Source: an uncultured Pseudomonadales bacterium
GTDB taxonomy: Bacteria > Pseudomonadota > Gammaproteobacteria > Pseudomonadales > Pseudohongiellaceae
Direction: 5' to 3'
NCBI GenBank assembly: GCA_949372635.1
Contig: CASIAB010000005.1
Coordinates: 267,501-326,259 of the forward strand
DNA: 58,759 bases
Positions within the stretch are counted from its first letter, which is position 1. The number at the start of each line of letters is the position of its first letter. This document shows positions 49,144 through 58,759 of this stretch, one piece after another. The notes under the pieces are model-generated. The model was not told the DNA's origin, did no database searches, and saw nothing but the letters and a program-made list of their open reading frames with translations. The position numbers and the translations under genes are program-made.

Positions 49144-50292
49144 TTAGACTGAACGGTTATGCCCATGGGTTTGAATCGACATTAACAGGCCGAATCCAAC
49201 AAAAAGCGTGACGACCGAGGTACCCCCACGGCTCATAAGCGGCAATGGCAGACCGATCACAGGCAACAATCCCGACACCATAGCCATATTGACGAACACG
49301 TAGAAGAAGAACGTTAGAGTTATGCTGCCAGCCAGGAGGCGACTAAACGTGTCGTTCGCTGCATAGGCGATATAACAGCCCCGCACGAGCACGAATAAGT
49401 ACATGGAGATAAGAAACAAAACACCTAGTAAGCCAAATTCCTCAGCCAGTACGGCGAGGATAAAATCGGTGTTGCTCTCCGGTATGAAATCCAGGTGCGA
49501 CTGAGCACCATCGCCATAGCCCTTTCCATAAATACCACCCGATCCAATGGCGATTTGCGATTGAATAATATTGTAGCCGGCACCTGTGGGGTCTCGATAA
49601 GGATTGAAGAACGTCAGTATTCTATTCTTCTGATGTTCCTGTGCGAGGAAGATAAACCACGACGGTGATGCAAGCAGCAACATTATAAATCCGGCAATTA
49701 CGATACGCCAGCGTATACCCGCGAGTAATACAACAAAGATACCCGACATGGTAACCATGATCGCCGTGCCGGTGTCGTTCTGTATAATAATCAGCGCTGC
49801 CGGCACCAGTATCATTACTGCAGACCAAAACAAGTGTTTGAACCTTGGTGGAAGTGGACGACTCGCGAGATACCATGCCATCAACATAGGCACTACAAAT
49901 TTCATCAACTCTGAAGGCTGAAAGCTAGGCAGACCTGGTAAATCTAACCAACTTTTTGCTCCATTTGCCTCCACTCCAACTAACAACACCAGCCCGAGTA
50001 ATCCCAGACCGGCCGCATACAGTGTCGGCGCCCACTGTCGAAAGAAGCGCACATTGAATTGCGCGACGATAAACATGACCACGAGACCGACGACCATAGT
50101 AAGCGCCTGCCTTTGCACCACGGCAACATCTCCCCCACTTGCACTGAACAGCACAAGCAAACCAAAGCCACAAAGCAGGGTTATGCCAACGAGAAGGGGA
50201 GGATCGGTATGAATTGTTCGCCAGATAGATTTACTGTAGCTGGACTTAGTACCGAGGCCGCCGGACTGGCGTATGAAGTCTTGGCTACTCAT
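49144..50292 (-). CDS. rodA: RodA, SEDS peptidoglycan glycosyltransferase
   Basis: RodA polymerises lipid II during cell elongation in partnership with PBP2. The 382 aa protein has about ten membrane helices and SEDS motifs such as QNDTGTAIM, FNPYRDPTGAGYNIIQS and GLPLPLMSRGGTS. It begins 20 bp after the mrdA stop, so the partners are in one operon. Confidence 0.95.
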   Translation of the reverse strand: MSSQDFIRQSGGLGTKSSYSKSIWRTIHTDPPLLVGITLLCGFGLLVLFSASGGDVAVVQRQALTMVVGLVVMFIVAQFNVRFFRQWAPTLYAAGLGLLGLVLLVGVEANGAKSWLDLPGLPSFQPSELMKFVVPMLMAWYLASRPLPPRFKHLFWSAVMILVPAALIIIQNDTGTAIMVTMSGIFVVLLAGIRWRIVIAGFIMLLLASPSWFIFLAQEHQKNRILTFFNPYRDPTGAGYNIIQSQIAIGSGGIYGKGYGDGAQSHLDFIPESNTDFILAVLAEEFGLLGVLFLISMYLFVLVRGCYIAYAANDTFSRLLAGSITLTFFFYVFVNMAMVSGLLPVIGLPLPLMSRGGTSVVTLFVGFGLLMSIQTHGHNRSV

Positions 50293-50312
50293 CGACCAGT
50301 GCTAGTAGTTCG

Positions 50313-52259
50313 TCAGCAAGCAGAATCCATCGCAGCGAAGTCGATTTGTAGAATGTCTAAGAGGTAGGCGTCTGTTACGGCCTTCGCAATAGGGCCAGCC
50401 ACGCTACTTCCGTGCTCACCATTTTCAACAAAGACGGCAATCGCAATCTGCGGCTTTATGCTTGGATTTTCTGCCGGCGCATAGGATATGAACAAGGCAT
50501 GATCCTTGTTCGGGTCAGAGACTTGAATATCATCACTCTGTAAAATTTCCTGACTGATGCCGACCACTTGGGCCGAGCCGGATTTACCAGCCATTCTATA
50601 AGGCATCTCCGGGTCCTCCATAGCTATCGCTTCATAGGCGGTTCCGTATTCGCGAAATACATCATTAAAAGCGCGATGTACTACCATCGACATCGACTCC
50701 TCGATATAGCGCCAATAGTCAGGGTCGTTTACTACGACATCACTCACTCGATCTAGAATCTCGGGATCGTAAGGCTCCCCATCAATGGCCTTCAACATGC
50801 GCGGCTGTATGACCTTGCCCTTGTTCGCCATGATCGAGGCTGCCGTAGCAAGTTGTAGTGGAGTCGCCCACATATATCCCTGACCGATAGAGGAGTTTAT
50901 CGTGTCTCCCGGATACCATGGCTCGCCTCTAGTCGCTCGCTTCCACTCACGAGAGGGCAAAACACCAGTTCTAGCGTAATTAATATCGAGCGCGAAATTT
51001 TCTCCAAACCCGAACTGCGACATGAAGCCATGCATGGTATCAATACCCATCCTATTGCCAAGATCATAGAAAAAGGTATCACAAGATTGATAAATGGCTT
51101 TCTGTAGATTCGTGTGCCCATGACCACCTCCGATCGCGGTTCTCAACGTGTAGTCGCCCCAACGATAACGCACTCCTGGCAATCGAAAATAACCTGGGTC
51201 TTCAATCGCAAACTCATAATCGACGAGACCATGATGAAGACCGCCCAAGCCAAGAAACGGTTTAATAGTTGAACCGGGTGGATACGGGTTTGTTGATCTA
51301 TCGAACAGAGGTGTGTTGATCTCGTCTGTGACAAGTACGCTATAGTTCTTATTGCTAATTCCGGTCACGAACAGATTCGGATCAAACCCGGGCTTGCTCA
51401 CCATGGCCAAGATACCGCCCGTATTTGGATCTATAGCAACAACAGCACCACGAAAATTTCCTAGCGCTTCTTCCGCCACAATTTGCAGCTGACTATCGAG
51501 GTAGAGGGAAATATTCTTACCAGCGATCGGGTCAGTGCGATCAAGTCTGCGCATGACCTGACCTCTATTATTCTTTTCTACTATTTCATAGCCAACAGTG
51601 CCATGTAACAGGTCTTCATAGGTTCGTTCTATGCCAGTCTTGCCTATATGGTTTGTGCCACCATAGTTTTCTCGATCCTCATCATCAAAAGAGTCCAGCT
51701 CGGCACGATTAATCTCTGACACGTAGCCTACCGAATGAGCGGTGAGATCTTTGAGAGGGTATTGCCGCACGAATTGAGGCTCGATTGCGACACCAGGAAG
51801 CCTGAAACTATTTACAGCAATCTTGGATTTATCCGCCTCGCTGAGGACATACCTTAGCGGCACAGAAGTAAACGGCACGCGGTTTCTTCTGAGCCGATTG
51901 TTAAACTGCTCTCTCTCATCATCAGACAAATCTATTAAGGTATCGAGATAATCCAGAGTTTCATCAAGGTCTCCGACCTGCTCACTTACAACTGTTAAGT
52001 TGAAAATCGGTTGGTTGTCAGCGATTAGCTGCCCTCTATTATCGAAGATCAGGCCGCGCGCAGGAGGTACATATTGAGAGTGCAGTCGGTTCCCATCAGA
52101 ACGAGCCGAGAAGTATTCGTATTGGAAGACCTGCAAATTGACAAGCTTTATGATCAGCGCGGTAAATAGCAGTACAACAAAAACGGCAGCTAAGACGAGA
52201 CGGCGGCTGAATAGCTCCCGCTCTGCTTCGTGATCTTTAAGCTGCCATTTTTTTGCCAT
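50313..52259 (-). CDS. mrdA: PBP2 (MrdA), elongation transpeptidase
   Basis: The class B penicillin-binding protein that cross-links new peptidoglycan in the side wall. It has an N-terminal cytoplasmic stub and one membrane helix (about 23-45), a dimerisation domain, and the transpeptidase with STIK near 330, SCD and KSGS. 648 aa. AGGAAA lies before the ATG. No sign of mutation in the active-site motifs. Confidence 0.96.
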   Translation of the reverse strand: MAKKWQLKDHEAERELFSRRLVLAAVFVVLLFTALIIKLVNLQVFQYEYFSARSDGNRLHSQYVPPARGLIFDNRGQLIADNQPIFNLTVVSEQVGDLDETLDYLDTLIDLSDDEREQFNNRLRRNRVPFTSVPLRYVLSEADKSKIAVNSFRLPGVAIEPQFVRQYPLKDLTAHSVGYVSEINRAELDSFDDEDRENYGGTNHIGKTGIERTYEDLLHGTVGYEIVEKNNRGQVMRRLDRTDPIAGKNISLYLDSQLQIVAEEALGNFRGAVVAIDPNTGGILAMVSKPGFDPNLFVTGISNKNYSVLVTDEINTPLFDRSTNPYPPGSTIKPFLGLGGLHHGLVDYEFAIEDPGYFRLPGVRYRWGDYTLRTAIGGGHGHTNLQKAIYQSCDTFFYDLGNRMGIDTMHGFMSQFGFGENFALDINYARTGVLPSREWKRATRGEPWYPGDTINSSIGQGYMWATPLQLATAASIMANKGKVIQPRMLKAIDGEPYDPEILDRVSDVVVNDPDYWRYIEESMSMVVHRAFNDVFREYGTAYEAIAMEDPEMPYRMAGKSGSAQVVGISQEILQSDDIQVSDPNKDHALFISYAPAENPSIKPQIAIAVFVENGEHGSSVAGPIAKAVTDAYLLDILQIDFAAMDSAC

Positions 52260-52458
52260 ATTTCGAATTTCCTAGCTGCAATAAGGTAATCGGCTAAGGG
52301 ATTGTTCACTGAAGGATTGCTTGCGTCTTGATGTTCGACAACAAACCCAATAAATAGTTTTACCGCAATGGCGATTTAGCTGTAATTCTGCAGTTTAGCG
52401 CAGTTAGGCGGAGTTTTTAGTGAAGCTGGATCAAAGTTAACAACCTCTATAACTTCAC

Positions 52459-52930
52459 TTAGCTGCGGTGATAGGGATGTCCCTTAATGATGCTGATCGC
52501 TCGGTAGAACTGCTCAGTAATTACCACCCTAACCAAAGGGTGCGGAAACGTCAGCGCAGACAGCGACCAACGTTCCGACGCCCTCGTCAAGCATTCGGCG
52601 CCCAATCCATCCGGGCCACCTACGAGCAGGCTCAGGTTGTCGCCGCGCTGCCGAAAATCCGCTATCTTCCCTGCTAAATCCTCGGTGCTAAACGATTTAC
52701 CACTAACATCCAGCGCTACCACATAGTCTCCCGATGGAATCGAGGCTAGCAGTGCATCGCCTCTCCTTCTTCCTACATTGGTCAATATTGCTGTTCTTCG
52801 TGCGCTTAGCCATCGGTATTTCTATTAGCGAGAAGTCCAGATCAGCCACCAGTCGCTTCTGGTACTCCGCGATGCCCGCTAGAACCCAGGCTGGCATCTT
52901 GGTTCCCACACTCAGGACCCTTACCCTCAC
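52459..52930 (-). CDS. rlmH: RlmH, 23S rRNA pseudouridine-1915 N3-methyltransferase, frame interrupted by one extra base near 52762
   Basis: RlmH methylates the pseudouridine that RluD makes at position 1915. The first frame gives VRVRVLSVGTKMPAWV and IEIPMAKRTKNSNID. The second gives GDALLASIPSGDYVVALD, SLLVGGPDGLG (the SAM knot), ALTFPHPLVRV and the ending YRAISIIKGHPYHR. Dropping the base at 52762 joins them as KKEGDALL, as in E. coli RlmH (KEGEQML). The corrected length is 156 aa. The GTG start overlaps the rsfS stop (GTGA). Confidence 0.88.
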
Positions 52931-53292
52931 GCGGCAGGGTTTTCCGAATCAGCACCGGCTGCCGGCTTTGTTTCGAAATTCCAAAGCTCTTCCAGATTGT
53001 AAAGTGCGCGCACCGGCGCCAGCATCAAATGCAGGACGACACCGCCCAGATCTACTAAGACCCATTCCGAGGCGAGCTTACCTTCCAGGCCCACCACTTC
53101 CTGCCCTGCATCCTTTACCGATTTGCTCACCGAATCCGCCAATGCCTTCAGGTGCGTACTCGAAGTCCCCGTCACGATGACCATATAGTCCGTGATCGAA
53201 GTTAATCTTTCGACATTGATGCAGCGAATCGATTGACCCTTCATATCCTTCACTGCCTCAACAACTATTTCTGATAATTCTGTACTATTCAA
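52927..53292 (-). CDS. rsfS: RsfS, ribosome silencing factor
   Basis: RsfS binds uL14 on the 50S subunit and blocks subunit joining during starvation. The 121 aa protein shows the family core SITDYMVIVTGTSSTHLKAL and SEWVLVDLGGVVLHLM. It follows nadD by 22 bp and overlaps rlmH. The last 15 or so residues (KPAAGADSENPAA) are a low-complexity tail. Confidence 0.95.
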   Translation of the reverse strand: MNSTELSEIVVEAVKDMKGQSIRCINVERLTSITDYMVIVTGTSSTHLKALADSVSKSVKDAGQEVVGLEGKLASEWVLVDLGGVVLHLMLAPVRALYNLEELWNFETKPAAGADSENPAA

Positions 53293-53314
53293 ACCGCAGT
53301 CTCACTCTAGTTAA

Positions 53315-53947
53315 CTAATTCTGATAAAGGCAATTATCATTAATGTATTGAACAACCTTGGCATCAAGTGCCGCCGACACATCATCGCCTCTCGTTATTT
53401 TCTTCCTTATTTCACTCGATGCCACATCATAGTCAAAGTTCTCACAAAAAATAATTTTGCCACTAGCGCTAGCCAGCATCTGTTCACTTGTGTCCACCTG
53501 CCTATGCTCAATATCAACAGCACGCAAAGTTTCATCCGAAACAGTCGACCCATGTCTGGGCAAGACCAACAGATGACTCAATTCCAAGATCTTCTGCCAA
53601 TCGTGCCATTGCGGCAGGCTATTAAACGAATCCACGCCGAGCACGAATACCAACATACTGTGCCGCTTCTTAAGCTCGGTGAGCGTATCCACCGAATAAG
53701 ACACTCGATCCCGTTGTAACTCGATCGGATCTATTTCTATTTGTGGATAGGAAGCTGTTGCCAGCGTAAGCATTGCCAATCGATGCTCAGCCTGCGTGGC
53801 AGGCACAATCTTGTGATTAGGCAAATGGCAGGGGATCATTTTGAGCCGCTGCACAGACAAGAATTCTAAAGCGAACAGTGCGGCGCTCACATGCCCCTTG
53901 TGCACCGGGTCAAACAATCCGCCAAGCACGGCTAAGGGAGAGCTCAT
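53315..53947 (-). CDS. nadD: NadD, nicotinate-nucleotide adenylyltransferase
   Basis: NadD converts nicotinate mononucleotide plus ATP to nicotinate adenine dinucleotide, the substrate of NadE encoded earlier in this window. The nucleotidyltransferase motif [11 protein letters not shown] is at 9-19. 210 aa. Its start overlaps the proA stop by four bases. proA-nadD-rsfS-rlmH is a common gammaproteobacterial order. Confidence 0.95.
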   Translation of the reverse strand: MSSPLAVLGGLFDPVHKGHVSAALFALEFLSVQRLKMIPCHLPNHKIVPATQAEHRLAMLTLATASYPQIEIDPIELQRDRVSYSVDTLTELKKRHSMLVFVLGVDSFNSLPQWHDWQKILELSHLLVLPRHGSTVSDETLRAVDIEHRQVDTSEQMLASASGKIIFCENFDYDVASSEIRKKITRGDDVSAALDAKVVQYINDNCLYQN

Positions 53948-55203
53948 TGTCGGATATGTCCGTCCCCCAAGACGATATACTTCTGCGAAGTCAGGCCTTC
54001 AAGACCTACCGGACCACGCGCATGAAGTTTGTCTGTCGAGATGCCAATTTCCGCTCCAAGGCCATATTCGAATCCATCTGCAAATCGTGTAGACGCATTT
54101 ATCATCACCGAACTCGAATCGACTTCTCTAAGGAACTGCTGCGCGCGCGTGTAGTCTTCGGTCACAATAGATTCCGTGTGCTGCGAGCTATAGGTATTGA
54201 TATGACTAATCGCCGCGTCTACATCGGCGACGATCTTTATCGACAATATTGGTGCTAGGTATTCTGTTTCCCAATCCTCTTCGGTCGCCAGGTTAATGCC
54301 CTGGGCCAACGCTCGCGTATTTTCACAGCCGCGCAGCTCCACACCTTTCTCTATCAATTGCGCACACAGAGTAGGCAACACCTCAGCGGAAATTTGCTCG
54401 GCGACTAGCAAGGACTCCAACGTACAGCATGTGCCATACCGCTGAGTTTTCGCGTTGATCACAATCGGTATTGCCTTCTCGATATCCGCCTTGTCATCGA
54501 TGTAGACGTGACAGTTTCCATCCAAGTGTTTAATTACTGGCACTTTCGCATCGGCACTAACCCTAGCGATAAGGCCTTTTCCGCCTCGTGGAATAATCAC
54601 GTCGACAAATTCGGGCATGGTAATCAAAAGCCCAACCGCGTCTCGATCGGAGCGATCCAGAACTTGAACCACGTGCTCACTCAAACCTGCCTTTTCTAAG
54701 CCTGTCTTGATGCATGCAGCTATGGCTTGGTTCGAATGAATTGCCTCGGAGCCGCCGCGTAAGATTGTGGCGTTGCCAGACTTCAGACAGAGGCTAGCCG
54801 CCTCACAAGTTACATTCGGTCGCGATTCGTAAATTATGCCAATTACACCAAGAGGTACCCGCATTTTGCCAACTTGAATACCGCTAGGGCGGTATTTGAG
54901 ATCTGATATAGCGCCAACGGGATCATCCAGAGCCGCTACCTGTCGCAGCCCCTCGATCATGCTGTCAATTCGAGCGACGTTCAGTTCTAGGCGGTCGAGC
55001 AAAGCTGCATCTAGCCCCTTGTCTGTGCCTGCTTGCATATCTTGCTCATTGGCGTGAATAAGCTGGCCTCGATTAACATCGATTGCCTCGGCTATCGCGT
55101 TAAGCGCTGCATTTTTTTGCGCTGTACTAGCCTTTGCGATCCGGCGTGATGCCTGTCTCGCCTGACGCCCCAGCTGCTGCATGTAGTTTTCGATATCGGT
55201 CAT
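53944..55203 (-). CDS. proA: ProA, gamma-glutamyl phosphate reductase
   Basis: This NADPH enzyme makes glutamate semialdehyde in proline synthesis. The aldehyde-dehydrogenase-like protein of 419 aa has the catalytic Cys region in [16 protein letters not shown] and the dinucleotide-binding stretch [14 protein letters not shown]. It heads the minus-strand cluster. The next 241 bp upstream hold no gene and lie between divergent proA and nhaC. Confidence 0.96.
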   Translation of the reverse strand: MTDIENYMQQLGRQARQASRRIAKASTAQKNAALNAIAEAIDVNRGQLIHANEQDMQAGTDKGLDAALLDRLELNVARIDSMIEGLRQVAALDDPVGAISDLKYRPSGIQVGKMRVPLGVIGIIYESRPNVTCEAASLCLKSGNATILRGGSEAIHSNQAIAACIKTGLEKAGLSEHVVQVLDRSDRDAVGLLITMPEFVDVIIPRGGKGLIARVSADAKVPVIKHLDGNCHVYIDDKADIEKAIPIVINAKTQRYGTCCTLESLLVAEQISAEVLPTLCAQLIEKGVELRGCENTRALAQGINLATEEDWETEYLAPILSIKIVADVDAAISHINTYSSQHTESIVTEDYTRAQQFLREVDSSSVMINASTRFADGFEYGLGAEIGISTDKLHARGPVGLEGLTSQKYIVLGDGHIRQ

Positions 55204-55444
55204 TCTTACTTACTTCTTTTTCTGTCTACTTGAAATGATGTCCAATTAAATTGATAGGAATTCGTCAAAATTGGCAAGCCCTGCCGAGCAAGACTCACGC
55301 CAACGGACTCACAGGCCCGTAAAGGAGCGAATTATAACCCAAATCCAGCTGTTGCGGGCCCAATGCATGGATATAGCATAGACAGGCAGCAACCCCAGCC
55401 TTTATGCTCTATACCAATGAAATTAGCCCAATTAGGTCGTAGGA

Positions 55445-56920
55445 ATGGAATTAACACCCGAATCGGCATCTGACTCATCGCTGCGTCCCGCGACAGTTAA
55501 GCAGGCACTAATTCCGATTTTTGTGCTGATTAGCCTTCTCTCATTCTCGGTATTTCTATTTGGAGCAGACGCAAGTCAGGGAGCCAACCAGATAGCGCTC
55601 ATCATCGGTGCCGTGGTCGCCTCGGCAGTAGGCTGCAGTAACGGGCAGGATTGGCAGCAAATCGAGAATGCCATAATCACTGGAATCACAATCGCGCTGA
55701 AGCCGATTCTTATTCTGTTTAGTGTAGGCCTGCTAATCGGCAGCTGGATTCTCTCTGGCACCGTGCCGACCATGATCTACTACAGCCTACTCATATTAGA
55801 TCCAGCAATCTTCTACGCTGCAAGCTGCATTATTTGTGGTCTGATCGCACTCAGCATCGGCAGCTCTTGGACCGTTGCCGGTACGGTGGGCATCGCGTTA
55901 ATCGGTGCGGCAGCAGGCCTCGGTCTATCGGTTGAAATTACTGCTGGCGCAATCGTTTCCGGCGCCTATTTCGGTGACAAGATGTCTCCACTTTCTGAGA
56001 CTACAAATTTAGCTCCGGCAGTGGCGGGGACTGACCTATTCTCACACATTGGTCATATGGTATGGACCACAATTCCCAGCATTGTTATAGCTCTAATTCT
56101 ATACATTATTATCGGACTGAACATTGATACTGATAGTAGCGCTAGCGACCTTGCCGCGACGATGCAGCTAATTCAAGATAACTTCACTATAAACCCATTT
56201 ATGTTGCTACCGGTTCTAGCCCTCTTGATTATGGCTCAGAAAAAGTTTCCTCCTATCCCGACGATTCTCGGCGGTGCACTTATTGGTGTGGTGCTGGCAC
56301 TATCGTTTCAGCAGAGCGCCGTACTGAGTTTGGCAGGCGACACATCCAATGTTTTTCTCGGACTGTTTAAGGGAACTTGGCAGACGCTATTCGATGGCTT
56401 TTCATTGTCCAGCGGAAATGAAACGCTGGATGACTTGATGACGCGCGGAGGAATGAGCTCGATGCTGACTACGGTCTGGCTAATTCTTTGCGCCATGGTA
56501 TTCGGCGCAGTAATGGATCATACCGGCTTACTGCAGTGCCTAGTTGACTACGCCCTCTCCTTCGTACACAGTACTGGAAGCCTGATTGCTACAACAGTGA
56601 TTACCTGCATCGGTGCGAACATTATTACCTCCGATCAATATATAGCGATCGTGCTGCCGGGCCGTATGTACAAACTTGAATTCCAGAATAGAAACCTGGA
56701 TCCTAAGAATTTGTCTCGTGCCCTAGAAGATTCCGGCACGATAACTTCACCACTCATACCCTGGAATACGTGTGGCGCCTACATGGCTGGCACATTAGGC
56801 GTAGCAACATTCGCGTACCTGCCCTATTGCTTCTTTAATTTGGTTTGTCCTGTTGTATCAATGATCTATGGATACACAAACTTCAAGATCGCTCCTCTAG
56901 TTGCGGAACAGCCTGCCTAA
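55445..56920 (+). CDS. nhaC: NhaC family sodium/proton antiporter
   Basis: An inner-membrane antiporter of 491 aa with 11-12 hydrophobic segments. The core motif GAYFGDKMSPLSETTNLAPAVAG (shown in part: GDKMSPLSETTNLA) marks the NhaC family. It should help sodium and pH balance, fitting a saline habitat and the sodium-driven NSS transporter. The start ATG has AGGTCGTAGG upstream. It converges on the DUF523 gene. Confidence 0.92.
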   Translation: MELTPESASDSSLRPATVKQALIPIFVLISLLSFSVFLFGADASQGANQIALIIGAVVASAVGCSNGQDWQQIENAIITGITIALKPILILFSVGLLIGSWILSGTVPTMIYYSLLILDPAIFYAASCIICGLIALSIGSSWTVAGTVGIALIGAAAGLGLSVEITAGAIVSGAYFGDKMSPLSETTNLAPAVAGTDLFSHIGHMVWTTIPSIVIALILYIIIGLNIDTDSSASDLAATMQLIQDNFTINPFMLLPVLALLIMAQKKFPPIPTILGGALIGVVLALSFQQSAVLSLAGDTSNVFLGLFKGTWQTLFDGFSLSSGNETLDDLMTRGGMSSMLTTVWLILCAMVFGAVMDHTGLLQCLVDYALSFVHSTGSLIATTVITCIGANIITSDQYIAIVLPGRMYKLEFQNRNLDPKNLSRALEDSGTITSPLIPWNTCGAYMAGTLGVATFAYLPYCFFNLVCPVVSMIYGYTNFKIAPLVAEQPA

Positions 56921-56936
56921 GTTCTTTAACAGAACT
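56920..56936. terminator. Small hairpin between nhaC and the DUF523/DUF1722 gene
   Basis: AGTTCT (56920-56925) pairs with AGAACT (56931-56936) across five bases and overlaps both stop codons. The stem is AT-rich and lacks a U tract, so terminator function is doubtful. Confidence 0.3.
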
Positions 56937-57933
56937 AGATATGATTCTGCAGATTCATCTCTTCGGGGTAGGGGTCCATGTACCAGGAGTTGGCGATGTA
57001 ATCATCCGGATGCTTTCTGAAAAAATGATTGAACAGAGTAATTGGCACAATAAGTGGCAATTGACCGAGGCGATATTTCTCCACCGTCTCAGTTAGCTCT
57101 AACTTGTCATCCGCGCCTAAGGGTTTCTTAAGATAACCTTGAATATGCTGCAAGATGTTGACGTGATTTCCTCGCGTTGCAGGAATCTTTAACGCACGCA
57201 TCAACTTCAGTAAATATTCCTCCGCAACCTCTAGCACATTATCCTTACGCGCCGCAGCAAGCAGCTGTCCGAGTTCACGATTGCGGTTTTGATTGTGGCT
57301 CATGACGATTAACTTGTGTCGCGCATGAAAATTCAAGAGACCACTGAGCGTCATTCCCTGCTCTTTGAGCTGGTACCAGCGGTGCATGATGAAAACTCGC
57401 TGTATGAAATTTTCTCTTAGCACTACATCACCAAGCCTGCCCTCTTCCTCCACAGGCAGATAGGGAAAGTTTTCCATCATCTTACCAGCGTAGATACCGA
57501 TTCCCTTTCGGATAGGCATGACATCGTCCCAGATTTTAACGCGCTCCATGCCGCAACTCGGAGAATCCTTCTTTAAAATGTAGCCGCACAAATTATTATG
57601 CCACTGCTTCTTCTCATTTGCGGATTTTGCGAGCGCATCGGTGAAGTCTAGCTCGGGATTGTCGATAGGAATACAGCGAATAACATTTGAGCCTTTCCGC
57701 AAAAGACGAATCGGTTTACGCGGCATACCCAGGCCTATATCTAGTTCTGGGGAAAACGCCTGAAGATCAAAATACTGCCCCAAAGTCTTCCCTACATAGG
57801 AGTTGTTCTTATGCCCACCATCGTAGCGAACTTTCTCGCCTAGCAGACAGCTACTAATGCCTACGGATATCTTTGTATTCTGCTCTTCGATCTGTTCAGA
57901 ATTTTCTTCAGCGATCATTTTTCCTGAAGCCAC
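56935..57933 (-). CDS. DUF523 (TudS-like) plus DUF1722 (YbgA-like) fusion protein
   Basis: The N-terminal DUF523 domain (about 22-170) has [18 protein letters not shown] with C29, and [19 protein letters not shown]523 proteins include TudS, an iron-sulfur thiouracil desulfurase. The C-terminal DUF1722 domain ([20 protein letters not shown] and onward) is that of E. coli YbgA. The two are often fused. 332 aa. The GTG start has GAGGA at good spacing and is preferred over the ATG five codons later. It overlaps the GIY-YIG gene by 19 bases. Confidence 0.87.
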   Translation of the reverse strand: MASGKMIAEENSEQIEEQNTKISVGISSCLLGEKVRYDGGHKNNSYVGKTLGQYFDLQAFSPELDIGLGMPRKPIRLLRKGSNVIRCIPIDNPELDFTDALAKSANEKKQWHNNLCGYILKKDSPSCGMERVKIWDDVMPIRKGIGIYAGKMMENFPYLPVEEEGRLGDVVLRENFIQRVFIMHRWYQLKEQGMTLSGLLNFHARHKLIVMSHNQNRNRELGQLLAAARKDNVLEVAEEYLLKLMRALKIPATRGNHVNILQHIQGYLKKPLGADDKLELTETVEKYRLGQLPLIVPITLFNHFFRKHPDDYIANSWYMDPYPEEMNLQNHI

Positions 57934-58235
57934 GTTATCAATTCCTCTAGCTTGGTAGTACGGCTGATTAGCCGCTGCTTATCAGTTCTGCTCAATTGCT
58001 TAACTCTATACTCCAGCTTGAGAGCGTCGGATCTATTCCCGACAACTATTTTAAAAACTAGCTTCAGTGGCCCTTTACCGCGCAGAGCCTTAGCGCCTTT
58101 GTTCTTTTTGTCTTTATTCTCATGTTCCGCGAAGCGTCGCTGAACATCTGTAGTCACTCCCGTATAGAGACTGGCCTGGCCGGTACTAATAAGATACAGC
58201 GACCATTGTGCCGCTTCTTCATTCTCTGCATTCAT
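57915..58235 (-). CDS. GIY-YIG domain protein, UPF0213/YhbQ-like
   Basis: A 106 aa single-domain GIY-YIG protein. The motif is altered: SLYLI in place of GIY and LYTGVT in place of YIG, followed by the conserved Arg in VQRRFAEH and Glu in KLEYRVKQL. The small YhbQ group includes DNA-processing nucleases, but activity is unproved for many members. It overlaps the DUF523 gene by 19 bases and follows the metallo-beta-lactamase-fold gene by nine. Confidence 0.82.
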   Translation of the reverse strand: MNAENEEAAQWSLYLISTGQASLYTGVTTDVQRRFAEHENKDKKNKGAKALRGKGPLKLVFKIVVGNRSDALKLEYRVKQLSRTDKQRLISRTTKLEELITWLQEK

Positions 58236-58244
58236 AACTTGTAC

Positions 58245-58757
58245 TTACCGCATTTCCCAAAGCTCGTTGTTGCATTGAATCCGTTCATCTTGCTGCAGCT
58301 TCAACAAATGAGCCAGAAGCGTCCTCTTTGCCCAAGGGATAAGTTGCTTGGCCACGTCGTCGTAGACTGTTAGTACCAACTCATCCAAGCTGACCGCACC
58401 TAAGCTTTCGAGTCCCGCGACTACCTTCTGCTCCCGCTTTAAACGATGCGCAATAAGTTTCTCAATCTCAAGGCGAGGCTCCGTCATCACAGCGCCATGA
58501 CCAGGCGCCAAAGCCTTTAGCGGGATCAGCAACAGCCGCTCTAAGGCATTGAGATAGGCGGTCATATCCCCATCCGGCGGCAGGATCACCGAGGTCGTGC
58601 CCTGCAGGACATGATCGCCGGTAAACAGCAGTTGCTCTTCCTTCAGCAGAAAGCAGATATGATTCGAAACATGCCCTGGAGTGGCAATTAACTGCACTCT
58701 GTATTCACCACAGTCGATAGTCTCTTCGTCGCGCCAGAGCCGATCAGGAGAAAATGT
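58245..58757 (-). CDS. Metallo-beta-lactamase-fold hydrolase, LACTB2-like (5' end outside window)
   Basis: The open frame continues to the window edge, so the start and probably the first HxHxDH motif lie outside. The visible 170 residues contain the later metal ligands in TPGHVSNH and FTGDHVLQG, then LAPGHGAVM, and a C-terminal winged-helix segment (LAHLLKLQQDERI). This is the LACTB2 type, whose members act on RNA or thioesters; the substrate here is unknown. A GTG at 58697 could open a shorter frame but would cut the fold. Confidence 0.85.
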   Translation of the reverse strand, partial: TFSPDRLWRDEETIDCGEYRVQLIATPGHVSNHICFLLKEEQLLFTGDHVLQGTTSVILPPDGDMTAYLNALERLLLIPLKALAPGHGAVMTEPRLEIEKLIAHRLKREQKVVAGLESLGAVSLDELVLTVYDDVAKQLIPWAKRTLLAHLLKLQQDERIQCNNELWEMR

Positions 58758-58759
58758 CT

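Overview
The window is a 58.8 kb piece of a gammaproteobacterial chromosome and is mostly housekeeping genes. Three gene orders place it near Pseudomonas and Cellvibrio-type lineages rather than the enterics: ilvI-ilvH-ilvC-pssA-msrP; bamD divergent from rluD-pgeF-clpB; and DUF1820/miaB-ybeZ-ybeY-corC-leuS-lptE-holA plus lipA-lipB-ybeD-dacA-rlpA-rodA-mrdA-rlmH-rsfS-nadD-proA. A sodium-coupled NSS transporter, an NhaC antiporter, M1 and M3 peptidases and a fatty-acid desaturase would suit a marine heterotroph. The genus cannot be fixed from this sequence alone.

Layout. 1-5.6 kb: the start of msrP, pssA, an inverted class II ilvC, and ilvHI for branched-chain amino acids. 5.6-6.0 kb: a gene-poor spacer with unusual overlapping inverted repeats. 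6.0-11.7 kb: clpB, pgeF, rluD and divergent bamD. 11.9-14.1 kb: a dead ECF sigma-factor gene and nadE. 14.6-18.4 kb: a damaged segment (TauE/SafE transporter, PhoPQ-like two-component genes, PepSY gene, glycine-zipper gene) in which only the response regulator is intact. 18.8-23.1 kb: membrane cold-shock protein, slyX, desaturase, TlpA-like thioredoxin, small lipoprotein, srkA, DUF1820. 23.3-31.4 kb: miaB to holA on the plus strand. 31.4-44.7 kb: accessory genes (M3 peptidase, kinase fragment, DUF2164, Tat-exported haloacid dehalogenase, NSS transporter, cyclophilin, Hsp70-like ATPase, DUF6702, M1 peptidase, sterol-desaturase-type enzyme, an unknown membrane protein). 44.7-55.2 kb: the lipoate, cell-elongation, NAD and proline genes on the minus strand. 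55.4-58.8 kb: nhaC, a DUF523/DUF1722 protein, a GIY-YIG protein and a partial metallo-beta-lactamase-fold gene.

How the genes work together. The elongation module (PBP2 MrdA, SEDS polymerase RodA, lytic transglycosylase RlpA, carboxypeptidase DacA) sits with ribosome maturation (RlmH, RsfS) and NAD and proline synthesis. BamD and LptE serve outer-membrane assembly. YbeZ, YbeY, CorC and MiaB form the usual RNA/tRNA and Mg/Co module. LipB and LipA make protein-bound lipoate. lnt and mltB, expected beside corC and rlpA, are not in the window.

The most notable property is a set of single-base frame interruptions. They occur in genes that should be indispensable (leuS, holA, rlmH) and densely in 14.6-18.4 kb. 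All but one are most simply read as one extra base on the coding strand. That pattern points to insertion-biased sequencing error, at least for the essential genes. Real decay of the 14.6-18.4 kb segment remains possible. I found no CRISPR array, prophage, insertion sequence, rRNA or tRNA gene, and nothing I can defend as a wholly new multi-gene system. The best candidate for something undescribed is the structured spacer at 5835-5974.
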